Source: JANNRA01 sp031401035
GTDB lineage: Bacteria; Desulfobacterota; Binatia; HRBIN30; CADEER01
Length of the DNA: 28,842 nt
Assembly: GCA_031401035.1 (NCBI GenBank)
Contig: JANNRA010000113.1
Span: 1-28,842, forward strand
Direction of reading: 5' to 3'
A model generated the notes under the pieces. It was not told the origin of the DNA, did not search any database, and worked only from the letters and a program-made list of their open reading frames with translations. Positions 1-10,400 of the stretch are shown here, one piece after another. Numbering within the stretch: the first letter of the stretch is position 1; each line of letters starts with the position of its first letter. Made by a program: the position numbers and the translations under genes.

Positions 1-220
1 CCCCCCGGCGGCCGCTGGTTGCTTCACGCCCCCCCCCCCCTTCCCCCCCGGCCCCGCGGGGGGGCCCCCCTCCAGGGGCCTGCCAGCTCCACGCTGGCGC
101 AGCAGATGGCAGCCCGTCGCTCGCGCACTACACGTGCGATCGAGCAATGACATCCGGCGGCTGACTCGGGAACAGCGCTGAGCAACTGGTGCCGTGATCC
201 CGAACTCGCCCCGAGCCGGG
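1..220. other. Low-complexity C/G-rich edge, no supported gene
   Basis: This stretch holds homopolymer runs: a 12-base C run at 29-40, a C7 run at 43-49 and a G7 run at 58-64. The last two can pair as a GC-only hairpin. The rest, up to the RIO kinase stop, shows no motif, ribosome binding site or codon pattern that I trust. The short open frames here are unconvincing. Such homopolymer-rich sequence is also typical of contig ends in assemblies, so an assembly artefact is possible. Confidence 0.5.
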
Positions 221-1594
221 TCAACGCTTGATCGAAGCGGGGCGAGAACGGCGGCGCCTCTTGGTCCTGCCGCGCCCGTTGGGACCCGGCGGTTCGGAAC
301 GCCCGGTTTCCGGACTGACCCGGTTGTGCTGATCGGGGAGCGACGTGGAAGGGCGCTGTCCGCGCGGCGCGACGCCGCGTGGCGCGGGCCGTGGGCCTTG
401 TTGCGCGTGACCGGGGTGCGCCTGCCGCGGGGCGGCATTCGGCTGGCCGGGCGTGGCGGTCGCTTGCCGAGGTCCCGACGCCTGCTCGCGCCCCCGCACG
501 GGATGGTGACTGCGACGGTCGCGGTCCCGCGCTTCGCTTCCCGTACTCGGCGCGGCCGCGCTGCCCTGGGTGCGGCCCCGGCTCTCCGCCGTATCGCCCG
601 GGCGCGGCCGTACGGGCTGCGCCCCGCCGCCGCGGCCGCCACCCTGCCGGCCGAGCTCGGCGCGGCGGCGCGGCGCGACGTCCGCTCGCGCGGGCAGCCC
701 CGGGGCGGCCTTCAGCCCGAGCGCCTGCCGGCGCCGCTGTTCGTCGCGATTGGCATCGGCGATGAGGTTCACGACCAACGCCGTGTCCGCCTGCTTGCTG
801 GCCGCCAGATAGGTGCCCGTCAGGCGAGTGTCCGGGGTGAGCAGGTTGCGCTCGTAGAGGTCCCAGATCTCCTCGGCGAACGGCAGGCGCTGCGCGCTCG
901 GATCGTTGCGGAGCAGAAAGCGATGCAGGTTGTCGACGTCGCGCAGCAGGAGTTTACGCGCCCCCTGATTGCCGGCGGCATCGATGGCCTGCGGAAAGTC
1001 GATCACCACCGGGCCGTCCGTGCCGAGCAGGACGTTGAAGTCGGACAGATCGCCGTGCACGACGCCGGCGCACAGCATCCGCACCACCTCGCGCAGCACG
1101 CGATCGTAGATGCGGCGCGCCTCGTCCGGGCTGAATCGCACGTCGCCGAGGCGCGGGGCGGGGTTTCCCGCCGCGTCGGTCACCAGTTCCATGACCAGGA
1201 CGCCGTCGACGAAGTGGTAGGGCACCGGAACGCGCACGCCCGCCGCCTGCAGGCGGTAGATCATGTCCACTTCGGTCGAACGCCAGGCGACCTCGTCCTG
1301 CGCGCGGCCGTGCCGGGTCCGCTTCGAGATGGCTCTCTGGTCGCGCGAGTTCCGCACCTTGCGCCCCTCGGTGTACTCGGTGCGGTGCTTGAAGGAGCGG
1401 TTCTGCGCCTCCTTGTAGATCTTGGCGACGCGCGCCTCGCCGCCGCTCCTGACCAGATAGATCTGGGCCTCTTTTCCGCTCATCAGCGGGCGCAAGACCT
1501 CCTGGATGATGCCGTCTTCGGCCAGCGCGGCCAGGCTGTCGGGGAATCGCATCGGTGTGGGCCCGCGGCGGCGCGGACCGGCAAGCTCTAGCAC
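221..1594 (-). CDS. RIO1-family serine/threonine protein kinase
   Basis: Predicted cytoplasmic atypical protein kinase of the RIO1 class, resembling the bacterial serine protein kinase RIO group. Visible motifs, numbered from the GTG at 1594: glycine-loop equivalent SGKEAQIYLV at 39-48, ATP-binding Lys58 in VAKIY, catalytic HGDLSDFN at 180-187 (Asp182, Asn187), and metal-binding Asp199 in VIDFPQ, the RIO counterpart of DFG. The core ends near residue 290. About 165 residues follow that are rich in R, P, G, A and Q and look disordered and basic. Archaeal and eukaryotic RIO1 proteins act in small-subunit rRNA maturation; the bacterial substrates are unclear. The start is uncertain: an in-frame ATG at 1550-1552 would give 443 residues, and neither start has a strong ribosome binding site. 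It is divergent from the hydrolase downstream in the window. Confidence 0.9.
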   Translation of the reverse strand: MLELAGPRRRGPTPMRFPDSLAALAEDGIIQEVLRPLMSGKEAQIYLVRSGGEARVAKIYKEAQNRSFKHRTEYTEGRKVRNSRDQRAISKRTRHGRAQDEVAWRSTEVDMIYRLQAAGVRVPVPYHFVDGVLVMELVTDAAGNPAPRLGDVRFSPDEARRIYDRVLREVVRMLCAGVVHGDLSDFNVLLGTDGPVVIDFPQAIDAAGNQGARKLLLRDVDNLHRFLLRNDPSAQRLPFAEEIWDLYERNLLTPDTRLTGTYLAASKQADTALVVNLIADANRDEQRRRQALGLKAAPGLPARADVAPRRRAELGRQGGGRGGGAQPVRPRPGDTAESRGRTQGSAAAPSTGSEARDRDRRSHHPVRGREQASGPRQATATPGQPNAAPRQAHPGHAQQGPRPAPRGVAPRGQRPSTSLPDQHNRVSPETGRSEPPGPNGRGRTKRRRRSRPASIKR

Positions 1595-1763
1595 GCTTTG
1601 CCGCCGTCACCACCGCACCCGCTTGCAGACGACAGTGCCGTACCCGCCGGCGGCCTCTTCCCGAATCTGCGACACGGGCGTGACCACGGCGTGCGATGCC
1701 AATGCGACCGTCCTCGGCATGGTCGATGCTTCCCAGTTGAGGTGAGGCCGGTTCTCGCGTCCA

Positions 1764-1770
1764 AGAGGAG
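1764..1770 (+). promoter_or_regulatory. Ribosome binding site of the alpha/beta hydrolase
   Basis: AGAGGAG lies 7 nt before the ATG at 1778. This fixes the start of the hydrolase and rules out the longer open frame that begins at 1598, whose extra N-terminal residues show no family similarity. Confidence 0.8.
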
Positions 1771-1777
1771 TGCCCGA

Positions 1778-2758
1778 ATGAAGCCGCAACACCTGTCGAT
1801 TCACGGCCACCGGGTCGCGGTGCGTACCGCCGGCAGCGGTCCGGTCTTGTTGCTCATCCACGGCATGGCGGGCAGTTCGGCGACCTGGAAGCATGTGTTG
1901 CCGGTGCTGGCGCAGCGTTTCACGGTCGTCGCGCCGGACCTGCTCGGCCATGGCGAGTCGGGCAAGCCGCGGCGAGGCGAGTATTCGCTCGGCGCGCACG
2001 CGAACTTCCTGCGCGATCTCCTCAACGTCCTCGGTCACGACCGGGCGACCTTCGTCGGCCAGTCGCTCGGCGGCGGCGTGGCGATGCAGATGGCCTACCA
2101 GTTCCCCGAGCGCTGCGAACGCCTGGTGCTGGTGAGCAGCGGCGGGCTCGGGCTGGAGGTCAACATGGTGCTCCGCGCGCTCACCCTGCCGGGCGCGGAG
2201 TACGTGTTTCCGGCGGTGTGCTTCCCGGCGCTGCGCGACGCCGGCAACTGGCTGGCGGCGCGGGGCTACTCGCTCGGAGTGCGTGCCGCGCCGGCGATCG
2301 AGGAGATCTGGCGCAGCTACGCGTCACTGGCCGACGCCGACACGCGCCAGGCGTTCTTCCGCACCTTGCACGCGGTGATCGACGTCAGCGGCCAGGCGGT
2401 GAGCGCCATCGACCGGCTGTATCTGACCTCGCAGGTGCCGACGCTGATCATGTGGGGCTGCAAGGATCCGATCATCCCGGTGAGTCACGCCGCCGATGCC
2501 CACCGCGCCATGCCCGGCAGCCGCCTGGTGATCTTCGACGACGTCGGCCACTTCCCGCACTGCGAGGACCCCGAGCACTTCGTCGACACACTCGAGGCGT
2601 TCATCGCCGCCACGCCGGCGGCGCACGTCACGGAGGCCGAATGGCGCGCGCTGCTGCGCGCCTCGCACGACCTGCAGAGCACCCTCGGCGCCGACGCCGA
2701 ACGCCCACCACGGCGCAAGACCGTCGATGGCCTGCGCCTGGCCCGGCAGTGCGCCTGA
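1778..2758 (+). CDS. Alpha/beta hydrolase (lipase/esterase-like)
   Basis: 326-residue alpha/beta-hydrolase-fold protein. Seen in the sequence: oxyanion-hole motif HGMAGSS at 28-34, DLLGHGES at 54-61, nucleophile elbow GQSLGGG with Ser96, acid Asp230 in WGCKDPIIP, and His258 in DDVGHFPH. The catalytic triad is therefore complete. There is no signal peptide, so it is probably cytoplasmic. The C-terminal 45 residues after the fold are charged and look like a tail. It is followed after 57 bp by a wax-ester synthase/DGAT on the same strand, which suggests a role with acyl esters such as a monoacylglycerol or wax-ester lipase. That assignment is inference from context; the substrate cannot be read from sequence. 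It could equally be a haloperoxidase-like or ring-cleavage hydrolase. Confidence 0.9.
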   Translation: MKPQHLSIHGHRVAVRTAGSGPVLLLIHGMAGSSATWKHVLPVLAQRFTVVAPDLLGHGESGKPRRGEYSLGAHANFLRDLLNVLGHDRATFVGQSLGGGVAMQMAYQFPERCERLVLVSSGGLGLEVNMVLRALTLPGAEYVFPAVCFPALRDAGNWLAARGYSLGVRAAPAIEEIWRSYASLADADTRQAFFRTLHAVIDVSGQAVSAIDRLYLTSQVPTLIMWGCKDPIIPVSHAADAHRAMPGSRLVIFDDVGHFPHCEDPEHFVDTLEAFIAATPAAHVTEAEWRALLRASHDLQSTLGADAERPPRRKTVDGLRLARQCA

Positions 2759-2805
2759 GAACCGCGCGCCCGTGCAGGCGGCGCCCCCTCTCGACGGCCT
2801 GAATC

Positions 2806-2809
2806 GAGG
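2806..2809 (+). promoter_or_regulatory. Ribosome binding site of WS/DGAT
   Basis: GAGG lies 6 nt before a GTG at 2816. It supports this GTG start, which places the family-typical N-terminus (RLSATDLVFLALE) right after the start. Confidence 0.6.
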
Positions 2810-2815
2810 CCGGCG

Positions 2816-4282
2816 GTGACCGCGCCGCACTACGATCGCCTCAGCGCCACCGACCTGGTCTTCCTCGCGCTCGAGGACGCCAACGTGTCGATGCACATCG
2901 GCGCCGTCTGCGTCTTCGAGGGCGGACCGCTGCTCGGCCGCCGGCGCCGACTCGATGCGCGCCGCATGCGCGCCTTCGTCGCCGGGTCGCTCGCCGGCAA
3001 CCCACGCTTCCGTCAGCGTCTCGCGCGCGTGCCGTTGCTCGACCATCCGGTGTGGGTCGATGATCCCGACTTCGACCTCGACACGCACGTCCACCACCTC
3101 GCCCTGCCGGCGCCCGGCGGCCCGCGCCAGCTCAAACAGCTCGCCGGGCGGCTGATGGGCGAGCGCCTGGCACGCGACAAGCCGCTCTGGGAGATGTGGT
3201 TCGTCGACGGCCTCAGCCGGCGGCGCGTCGCGCTGATCGCCAAGTTCCATCACTGCATGATCGACGGGCTCTCCGGCGTCGATATCCTCGGCGCCCTGCT
3301 GCGCCTCGACGCCGACCAACGCCTCCCGACCGCGGCGCCGTGGCAGGCGCGGCCGGCACCGAGCGGCGCGCGGCTGCTGGCCGACGAGGTGGCGCGCCGG
3401 GTCGCGCTGCCGTTGGAGGTCCTGCGCGACGCCGGCGAACTGTGGCGCGCACCGCGCCGGCTGCTCGACGCCGCCGGCCTCGCGCTGCACGACCTCGGCG
3501 ACGCGACCAGCGCGACCATGGGGATCGCCTCGCCGACGCCGCTCAACGTCGCCGTAGGGCCGCGCCGCAGCTTCGACTGGACGCGCATCGACCTGGCGGT
3601 GGTGCGGGCGATCAAGACGCGCCTCGGCGGCACGGTCAACGACGTCGTCCTCTCCGTGCTCGCCGGTGCCATCGGCCGCCATCTGGCCGCGGCCGGGGTC
3701 GCCCTCGACGGGCTTGATTTCCGCCTCACGATGCCCGCCAGCGTGCGCGCCGCCAGTGAGCACGGCAGCCTTGGCAACCGCGTCGGCGTGCTCACCCTGC
3801 CGCTGCCGATCGGCGAGCGCGACCCGCGCCGGCGCTTGCGCGCCATCATCGAGACGACGCGGCAGCTCAAGCACTCCGGCCAACTGCACGGCGTCGAGAT
3901 GATCACTGAGCTCAGCGACCGCCTCTTCCCGCCGCTGCCCGGCTGGCTCGCCTGGATGGCGGCGCGCGCGCGCCTCTACAACCTGTCGGTGACCAACGTC
4001 CCGGGCCCACAGATGCCGGTCTACCTGCTCGGCGCCCGCCTGCAGGCGATCTATCCGCTCGCCTTCCTCTTCGCCCAGCAGGCGCTGACCGTCGCCATCC
4101 TCAGCTACGACGGCGGCCTCTACTGGACCCTCACCGCCGACCCCGACGTGCTGCCGGACCTGCGGCCGATCATCGCCGCGACCGAGGACGAGCTCGCCCG
4201 TCTGCAAGCCGTCGCCACGCGACGCCCGGGCGCGACGCGGCGCTCCCCACCGTCGAGGAGCAGGCCAAGGGACCGATCCTGA
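2816..4282 (+). CDS. Wax ester synthase / diacylglycerol O-acyltransferase (WS/DGAT)
   Basis: 488-residue bifunctional acyl-CoA:alcohol/diacylglycerol acyltransferase, which makes wax esters or triacylglycerols as storage lipid at the inner membrane. Seen: N-terminal RLSATDLVFL; catalytic HHCMIDG at 145-151, where the second His is the general base; the second family block PLNVAVGP at 242-249; GTVNDVVLS around 272-280; and NVPGP at 394-398. Length is near the family norm of about 450-480. The last 25 or so residues are an arginine/proline/serine string, unlike a normal end. In another frame this same DNA encodes a cytochrome c peroxidase remnant, so the native C-terminus may have been replaced or extended by foreign sequence. 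It is probably co-transcribed with the upstream hydrolase. Confidence 0.93.
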   Translation: MTAPHYDRLSATDLVFLALEDANVSMHIGAVCVFEGGPLLGRRRRLDARRMRAFVAGSLAGNPRFRQRLARVPLLDHPVWVDDPDFDLDTHVHHLALPAPGGPRQLKQLAGRLMGERLARDKPLWEMWFVDGLSRRRVALIAKFHHCMIDGLSGVDILGALLRLDADQRLPTAAPWQARPAPSGARLLADEVARRVALPLEVLRDAGELWRAPRRLLDAAGLALHDLGDATSATMGIASPTPLNVAVGPRRSFDWTRIDLAVVRAIKTRLGGTVNDVVLSVLAGAIGRHLAAAGVALDGLDFRLTMPASVRAASEHGSLGNRVGVLTLPLPIGERDPRRRLRAIIETTRQLKHSGQLHGVEMITELSDRLFPPLPGWLAWMAARARLYNLSVTNVPGPQMPVYLLGARLQAIYPLAFLFAQQALTVAILSYDGGLYWTLTADPDVLPDLRPIIAATEDELARLQAVATRRPGATRRSPPSRSRPRDRS

Positions 4283-4437
4283 ATCCGATCGCGATGGGCA
4301 TGCCCGCCGATGTCGACGTGACCAAGAAGCTGCAGGCGATTCCCGGCTCTGCGCCGCTGTTCAACGCAGCCTTCCCCGGGTCGCTGACCGGCAAGATCGA
4401 TCTCGCCTACATCAAGAAGCCGGCGCGGCCGAAGTAG
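4231..4437 (+). pseudogene. Remnant of a MauG/CcpA-type di-haem cytochrome c peroxidase
   Basis: Frame 1 through this segment reads GRDAALPTVEEQAKGPI, then LNPIAMGMPADVDVTKKLQA, then IPGSAPLFNAAFPG, and ends SLTGKIDLAYIKKPARPK before TAG at 4435-4437. The first part matches the mid-protein block of bacterial cytochrome c peroxidases (typically EEQA.GPI.NP.EMGM followed by a helix and LF..AFPG). The last part matches their usual C-terminal end (LTG.....YI..P.LP). No CxxCH motif is present and there is no start codon, so it is not functional. The two blocks are normally more than 100 residues apart, so I infer an internal deletion. It overlaps the WS/DGAT 3' end in another frame and the convergent glucan-synthase stop by 26 bp. 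The left border is approximate. Confidence 0.75.
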
Positions 4438-7400
4438 GCGCCGTTCCCAGCACCACGCGCACTTGGTGCCGGGCCCCGTCATCGACGAGCGGCACCGGGC
4501 CGGCGCCCGCCACGGCGACGCCGTCGAGCTCGATCAGGGCGACGCCGGCGCAGACGCCGTGCGGGTTCTCGACGACGATGTCATAGCGCGCCGCACCGTG
4601 GCGCAGCACCGCCGCGAAGCCCGGCCAGGCCGCCGGGATACACGGAGCGACGAGCAGCGTATCGCCGTGCCGACGCAGGCCGAGAATCCACTCCATGCCG
4701 GCCCGCTGCAGCCAGCCGGCGGAACCGGTGTACCAGGTCCAGCCGCCGCGCCCGACATGCGGCGGGTGTGAGTAGACATCGGCGCAGACGACGTAGGGCT
4801 CCACCTTGTAGCGCTGCACCGCGGCGCGCGTGGTGGCATGGCTGATCGGGTTCATGAACGAGAACAGCTCCACCGCCTGATCGCCCTTGCCGAGCAGGGC
4901 GGCGGCGATCACCGACCAGACGGCGGCATGGGTGTACTGGCCGCCGTTCTCGCGCACGCCGGGCGGATACCCTTTGATGTAGCCGGGATCGAGCGGCGTC
5001 TGATCGAACGGCGGCGTGAAGAGCAGCACCAGTCGATCCGCTCGGCGCACCAGGTGCGCGTCGACGGCGGCCATGGCCTGGGCGGCGCGAGCGGCGGGCG
5101 CGATGCCGGAGATGACGGCCCACGATTGGGCGATCGAATCGATGCGGCATTCGGCGTTGACCGCCGCGCCGAGCGGCGTGCCGTCGTCGAAGTAGGCGCG
5201 CCGATACCACTCCCCGTCCCAGCCGTCGCGCTCCAGCGCCGCCGCGACCAACGCCGCGTGCGCGCGCCACGCCGCGGCGCGCGCCGTCTCGCCACGCGCC
5301 TCGGCGCAGGGGGCGAACGCCTCGATGACGGCACAGAGGAACCAGCCGAGCCAGATACTCTCGCCGCGCCCGGCCACGCCGACCCGGTTCATGCCGTCGT
5401 TCCAGTCGCCGCCGCCGATCAACGGCAGCCCGTGTGCGCCGAGTTGCAGACTGCGCTCGATCGCCCGCGCGCCGTGCTCGAACAACGTCGCGCCCTCGTC
5501 GGACGCCATCGGCTGGAAGAAGACGTCGGCATCCCCCTCGCACAGCGTCGGCCCCTCGAGGAAGGGCACCACGGCGTCGAGCACCGCCGCATCGCCGCTG
5601 GTGTCGATATAGTGCGCGATGGCGTAGGGCAGCCACAGCCGGTCGTCCGAGATGTGCGTCCGCACACCCTGGCCGAGCGACGGCAACCACCAGTGCTGCA
5701 CATCGCCGGCGAGGAACTGCCGCGCTGCGGCGCGTAACAGATGCGCGCGCACGAGGTGCGGCGTCGACGAGGCGAGCGCCATGCCGTCCTGCAGTTGGTC
5801 TCGGAACCCATAGGCGCCGCTGGCCTGGTAGAAGGCCGAGCGCGCCCAGACCCGACACGCCAGAGTCTGATAGGTCAGCCAGCGGTTCAGCATCAGGTCC
5901 ATGGCGCGATCCGGCGTCCGCACCTGCAGCGTGCCGAGGACGCCGTCCCAGTATTCGCCAACCTCCGCCAGCACCTGCTCGAGGTCGGCGCCGCGATAGC
6001 GATGGATCAGGGCCAGGGCGTCGTCTTTCGTCGCCGCCTCGCCGAGCAGGAAGACGACCTCGATCTCCGCGTTCGGCTTGAGCTCGACGCGCCGCTGCAG
6101 CGCGGCGCACGGATCGAAGCCGGCGCCGACGCGATTCGACAGCCGCACCTCGCCCACCAGGGCGGCCGGCCGCGCCAGGACGCCGTTGCGCCCGAGGAAC
6201 TCCGTCCGGTCGGCGGTATAGGCCGCGTGGTCGGGCAGATCGGCGAACGCCACGCGCGCGCCGAACTCGTTGCGCCACGGGTTGCGCGCCAGGATCGCGC
6301 CGGTGTCCGGGTCGATCTCGGTGACGATGGACGGCGCCGCGGCGCCGCGCGCGGTGCCCAGCACCCACTCGACGTAGGCGGTGACGGAAAGGCGCCGCAC
6401 GCGGTTGGAATGGTTGCGGATGCGCAGGCGCGCGATGCGCACCGGATCGGCCAGCGGCACGTACTCGAGGAGGTCGAGTTCGATGCCGTGTGCGCTGTGC
6501 TGAAAGCGGCTGTAGCCCTGCCCGTGCCGACAGATGTACGGCGCCGCGTCGTCGCGCGTCGGCAGCGCCGTCGGCCCCCACAGGGCGCCACTGTCGTCGT
6601 CGCGAACGTAGAAGACCTCGCCAGGCCGATCGCCGACCGGATCGTTCGACCACGGCGTCAGCTGGTTCTCGCGGCTGTTCACCGCCCAGGTGTAGCCGCC
6701 GCCCTCAACCGAGACCTGGAAGCCGAAGTCGGCGTTGGCGATCACATTGATCCACGGCGCCGGCGTCCATTGCCCCTCGCCGAGAATCGTCACGTACTCG
6801 CGTCCGTCCGCGGCGAAGCCACCCAGCCCGTTGAAGAACTCCAACTGCGGCAGCGGCGGCGCCGCCGTCGCCGCCTGCTCGGCGACGCGGCCGGCGAACA
6901 GCCCGCGCGTCGCCGCCAGCGGAAAGGCGGCGCGGAGACCGGCCAGGAGCGGCTCGGGCGGCGGCGCGTACGACGCCCGCGTCTGCTCCAGGCGCGTCAA
7001 CTGCTCGACGAGGCCGCCACGGCGCCCGATCAGCACCGCGCGGGCTGCGGAGCGCAACAGATTGCGGACCTCGAGCGAGACGAGATCAGCGCGCAGGGCG
7101 AAGACGCCGCCGCGCACGCCGCCCGCCGGCTGCGGCCGCGACTGGCTGGTGCGCACCAGGGTCTCGACGGCGTACTGCAAGTCCTGCGTGTACGACGTCG
7201 AGCGCTCGTTCATCACCACCAGGTCGACAGCGATCTGCTTCAGGCGCCAGTACTCGTGCGCGCGCAGCAACTGCCGGACGATCTCCAGGTCCTCGAGTTC
7301 GTCGATGCGCACCAGCACGATCGGCAGGTCGCCGGAGATGGCGTGCGCCCACAGCGTCGACGGACCGCGATCGCTGAGGCGCAGGACGGCCGGCGCCGGG

Positions 7401-10400
7401 CGCAGAGTCGGGTCGGCGTAGAGGACATGGTTGGCGAGGGCCTGGAAGAAGTGCGCTTCGGCCGCGTCGATGCCCAGGTGGTGCAGCTGCACCTGCGCCT
7501 GCGTCCACGCCCGCGTCACGGCGCGTTCGTAGGCCATCGCGTCCTGATGCTTGTCGGCGAGGTCGAGCGCTTCGGTGCGCGACGGCGCGATCAACGTCCA
7601 GAAGGCGATGCGCGCCGTGCTCCCCGGCGCGATCCGTACGCAGCGGCGCAGGCTGAAGATCGGATCGAGCACGCAGCCGACGCTGCCGGACAGCGGCCGG
7701 CCGTCCAGCATGGCGAGGGGCTCGCGCACCTCGCGGCCGCGGCCGAGGAAGCGCGCCCGGTCGGTCTCGTACTGCAGGGCACCGACGGCCTCGCCCTCGA
7801 CGACCGCCATGTGCACCGCCCAGACCTCCGGTTCGAGTGCATCGCGGCGGCGGCGCGTCGCCAGGAGCGCCCCCACCTCGGGAACGAACTCGGTCTGCAC
7901 GAACAGCTTGGCGAAGGCCGGGTGCGCTGCGTCGGCGGCCGGCGTCGTCAGGACGATCTCGGCGTAGGAGGTCAGCTCGATCTCGCGCGCGCGGCTGCCG
8001 AGGTTCGAGATCGAGACGCGGCGCACCTCCGCCTCGTGCTCGGGGGATACGGCCACCCCGAGGGTGGTGACGATCGTGCCGTCGCGGCGCACGATCTCGG
8101 CGCGATCCTCGGTAAAGTCGACGTGGTAACTGTCCGCCTCGACGCCGGTCGGCTGATGGCCGGCCGACCACACCGCGCCGCTCTGCGCATCGCGCAGAAA
8201 GATGTACGAGCCCCAGGCATCCGCGGTCACGTCCTCGCGCCAGCGCGTCACCGCCAGATCGTGCCAGCGGCTGTAGCCGGAGCCGGCAGCGGTGAGCATG
8301 ACCGCATAGCGCCCGTTCGACAGAACATGCGTGCGCGGCACCGCGTCGTGCGGGGACTCGAAGCGGCGCTGCATCGGCGGCACGATCTCCCGCACCTGGG
8401 CCGCTGCGGCCACCTCCTCGGCGCGCGGCCGCGCCACCGCCACGTCGCGCGGCGTGCGCTCCTGCAGCAGCAGCTCGGTCGCTTGAATGATCGGCTCGGC
8501 GTGGAAGCGCGTCCGCATGATGGTCCCGTGCAGCGCGTTGGCGATCGCCACCACGGTCATCCCCTGGTGATGCGCCATGTAGGCGCGCACCACCGCGACA
8601 CTCTCGCCTTCCGGCAGGCGTGTCGGCGTGTAGTCGAGCGCTTCGTAGCAACCGTACTCGCCGCCCGCCCCGGCGGCGATCAGGCGGGCGAAGTTGCGCG
8701 CCGCGGCCTGCGGCTCGACCATCGTCGCCAGCCCCGTCGCATAGGGGGCGATCACCGCGTCCTGACTGAGGCCGCGTTTGAGGCCGAGGCCGGGAACGCC
8801 GAAGTTCGAGTACTGGTAGGTGAGCTCGAGATCACGCGTGTTGTACGCCGACTCCGACACCCCCCAGGGCACGCCGAGCGTCGCGCCGTAGTGGATCTGG
8901 CGGCGCACGACGAGGTGGCTGGTCTGCTCCAGCAAACTGCCGGTGGGCGCGCGCAGCACCAGCGACGGCATCAGGTACTCGAACATCGACCCCGACCAGG
9001 AGATCAGCGCCGAGCCGCGATCGACCGGCGTCAGGGCGCGCCCGAGGCGGAACCAGTGGCGTGCCGGCACGTCTCCCTTGGCGATGGCGATGAAGCTCGC
9101 CAGGCGCGCCTCGGAGGCCAGGAGGTCGTAGCAGTTGCGATCGAGGCTGCCCTCGCCGACCAGAAAGCCGATCGACAGCAACTGCCGGGCGGGGTCGAGG
9201 AGAAAGCCGAACTTCATGGCGTCGAAGAGTCCGCGCGCCTGCTGCGCCAGCGCGCTCAGGCGCCGCTCCAACCCGCGTGCCGCCGTCGCCGCGCGCGCCA
9301 GCGCGTCGACCAGCGCCGTCGCCCGGTCGGCCCCCGGCCCGGGCGGCGGCACCGCGCGGCGCAGGATCTGCATCGCGGCCTCGCAGCGATCGGGGATCTC
9401 GGCGAGCGTCGGCAGCGTATCGAGCAGCTCCGCCAGGCCCTCGGCGGACGGCATTTCGTCGAGCCCCGCCCAGGGCAGCAGGTGCGCGACATCGCCCTGG
9501 TGATCGAGCACGCACGCCTGCGCGGCCAGCGCCCAGACCAGGACGAGGCTGGCGCTCGCGTCGCCGCGCTCCTCGCTCAGCGCCTGCGCCATGTCGGCGA
9601 CCGTGTCGGCGTGCGTCGCCAGGACGGCGAGGTGCTGGGCCAACTCGCGCGGGCGCGCCGGGCGGACGCGCACGGCGGCGCCGAAGGCGTCGAACGCCGC
9701 ATCGAGCGCCTTGCGGGTGACCGTCTGCGTGCGTCGATCGTCGGCCATGTGGCGCAGCGCCTGCTGCGCCAGGGCCAGGGCGTCGTCGATGCCGGTGAAC
9801 CGGTCGGCGCCGAGCACCGGCGCCGCGATGATCTCGCGACAGGCGCCGCCGAGCGCGATCAGGTGCCCGGCGAGGTTGCCGCTATCCACCGACGACACAT
9901 ACTTCGGCTCGAGGGGCCGCAGATCGCGGGTGTCGTACCAATTGTAGAAGTGCCCGTTGAAGCGCTCGAGCCCGGCCATCGTCGCAAACGTGGCCTCCAG
10001 GCGGTCGACGAGGTCGCGCGTTCCGACCCAGCCGAAGTCGCGGGCGGCGGCGACCGACAACAGATAGAGGCCGATGTTGGTCGGCGAGGTGCGGTGCGCG
10101 ACGACCGGACGCGGGTCTTCCTGGAAGTTGTCGGGCGGCAGCATGTTATCGTCTGCCGAGACGAAGGTCTCGAAAAAGCGCCACGTGCGGCGGGCGACGA
10201 GGCGCAGGGCCTGCGCGTCCGCGGCGGTGAGGGGCGTGACCGCGACCGGCGGCGGCCGGCTCGCCCACTGCGCCGCCGCCGGCGCCAGCATCCACAGCAA
10301 CAGCAGCGGCGCCGCGACCAGCCCGGCGCCCTGGCCAACGCCCCAGACAATCAGCGCGGCGCCCACCGCGAGCGCGACGCCGCCGACCATGCGCCGGTAG

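Noticed and set aside
194..1591. A 465-codon open frame on the plus strand
   Set aside because: Antisense to the RIO kinase, which has intact kinase motifs; the plus frame shows none.
2324..4207. A 627-codon open frame on the minus strand opposite hydrolase and WS/DGAT
   Set aside because: The plus strand carries HHxxxDG and the hydrolase triad; the minus translation has no recognisable motif.
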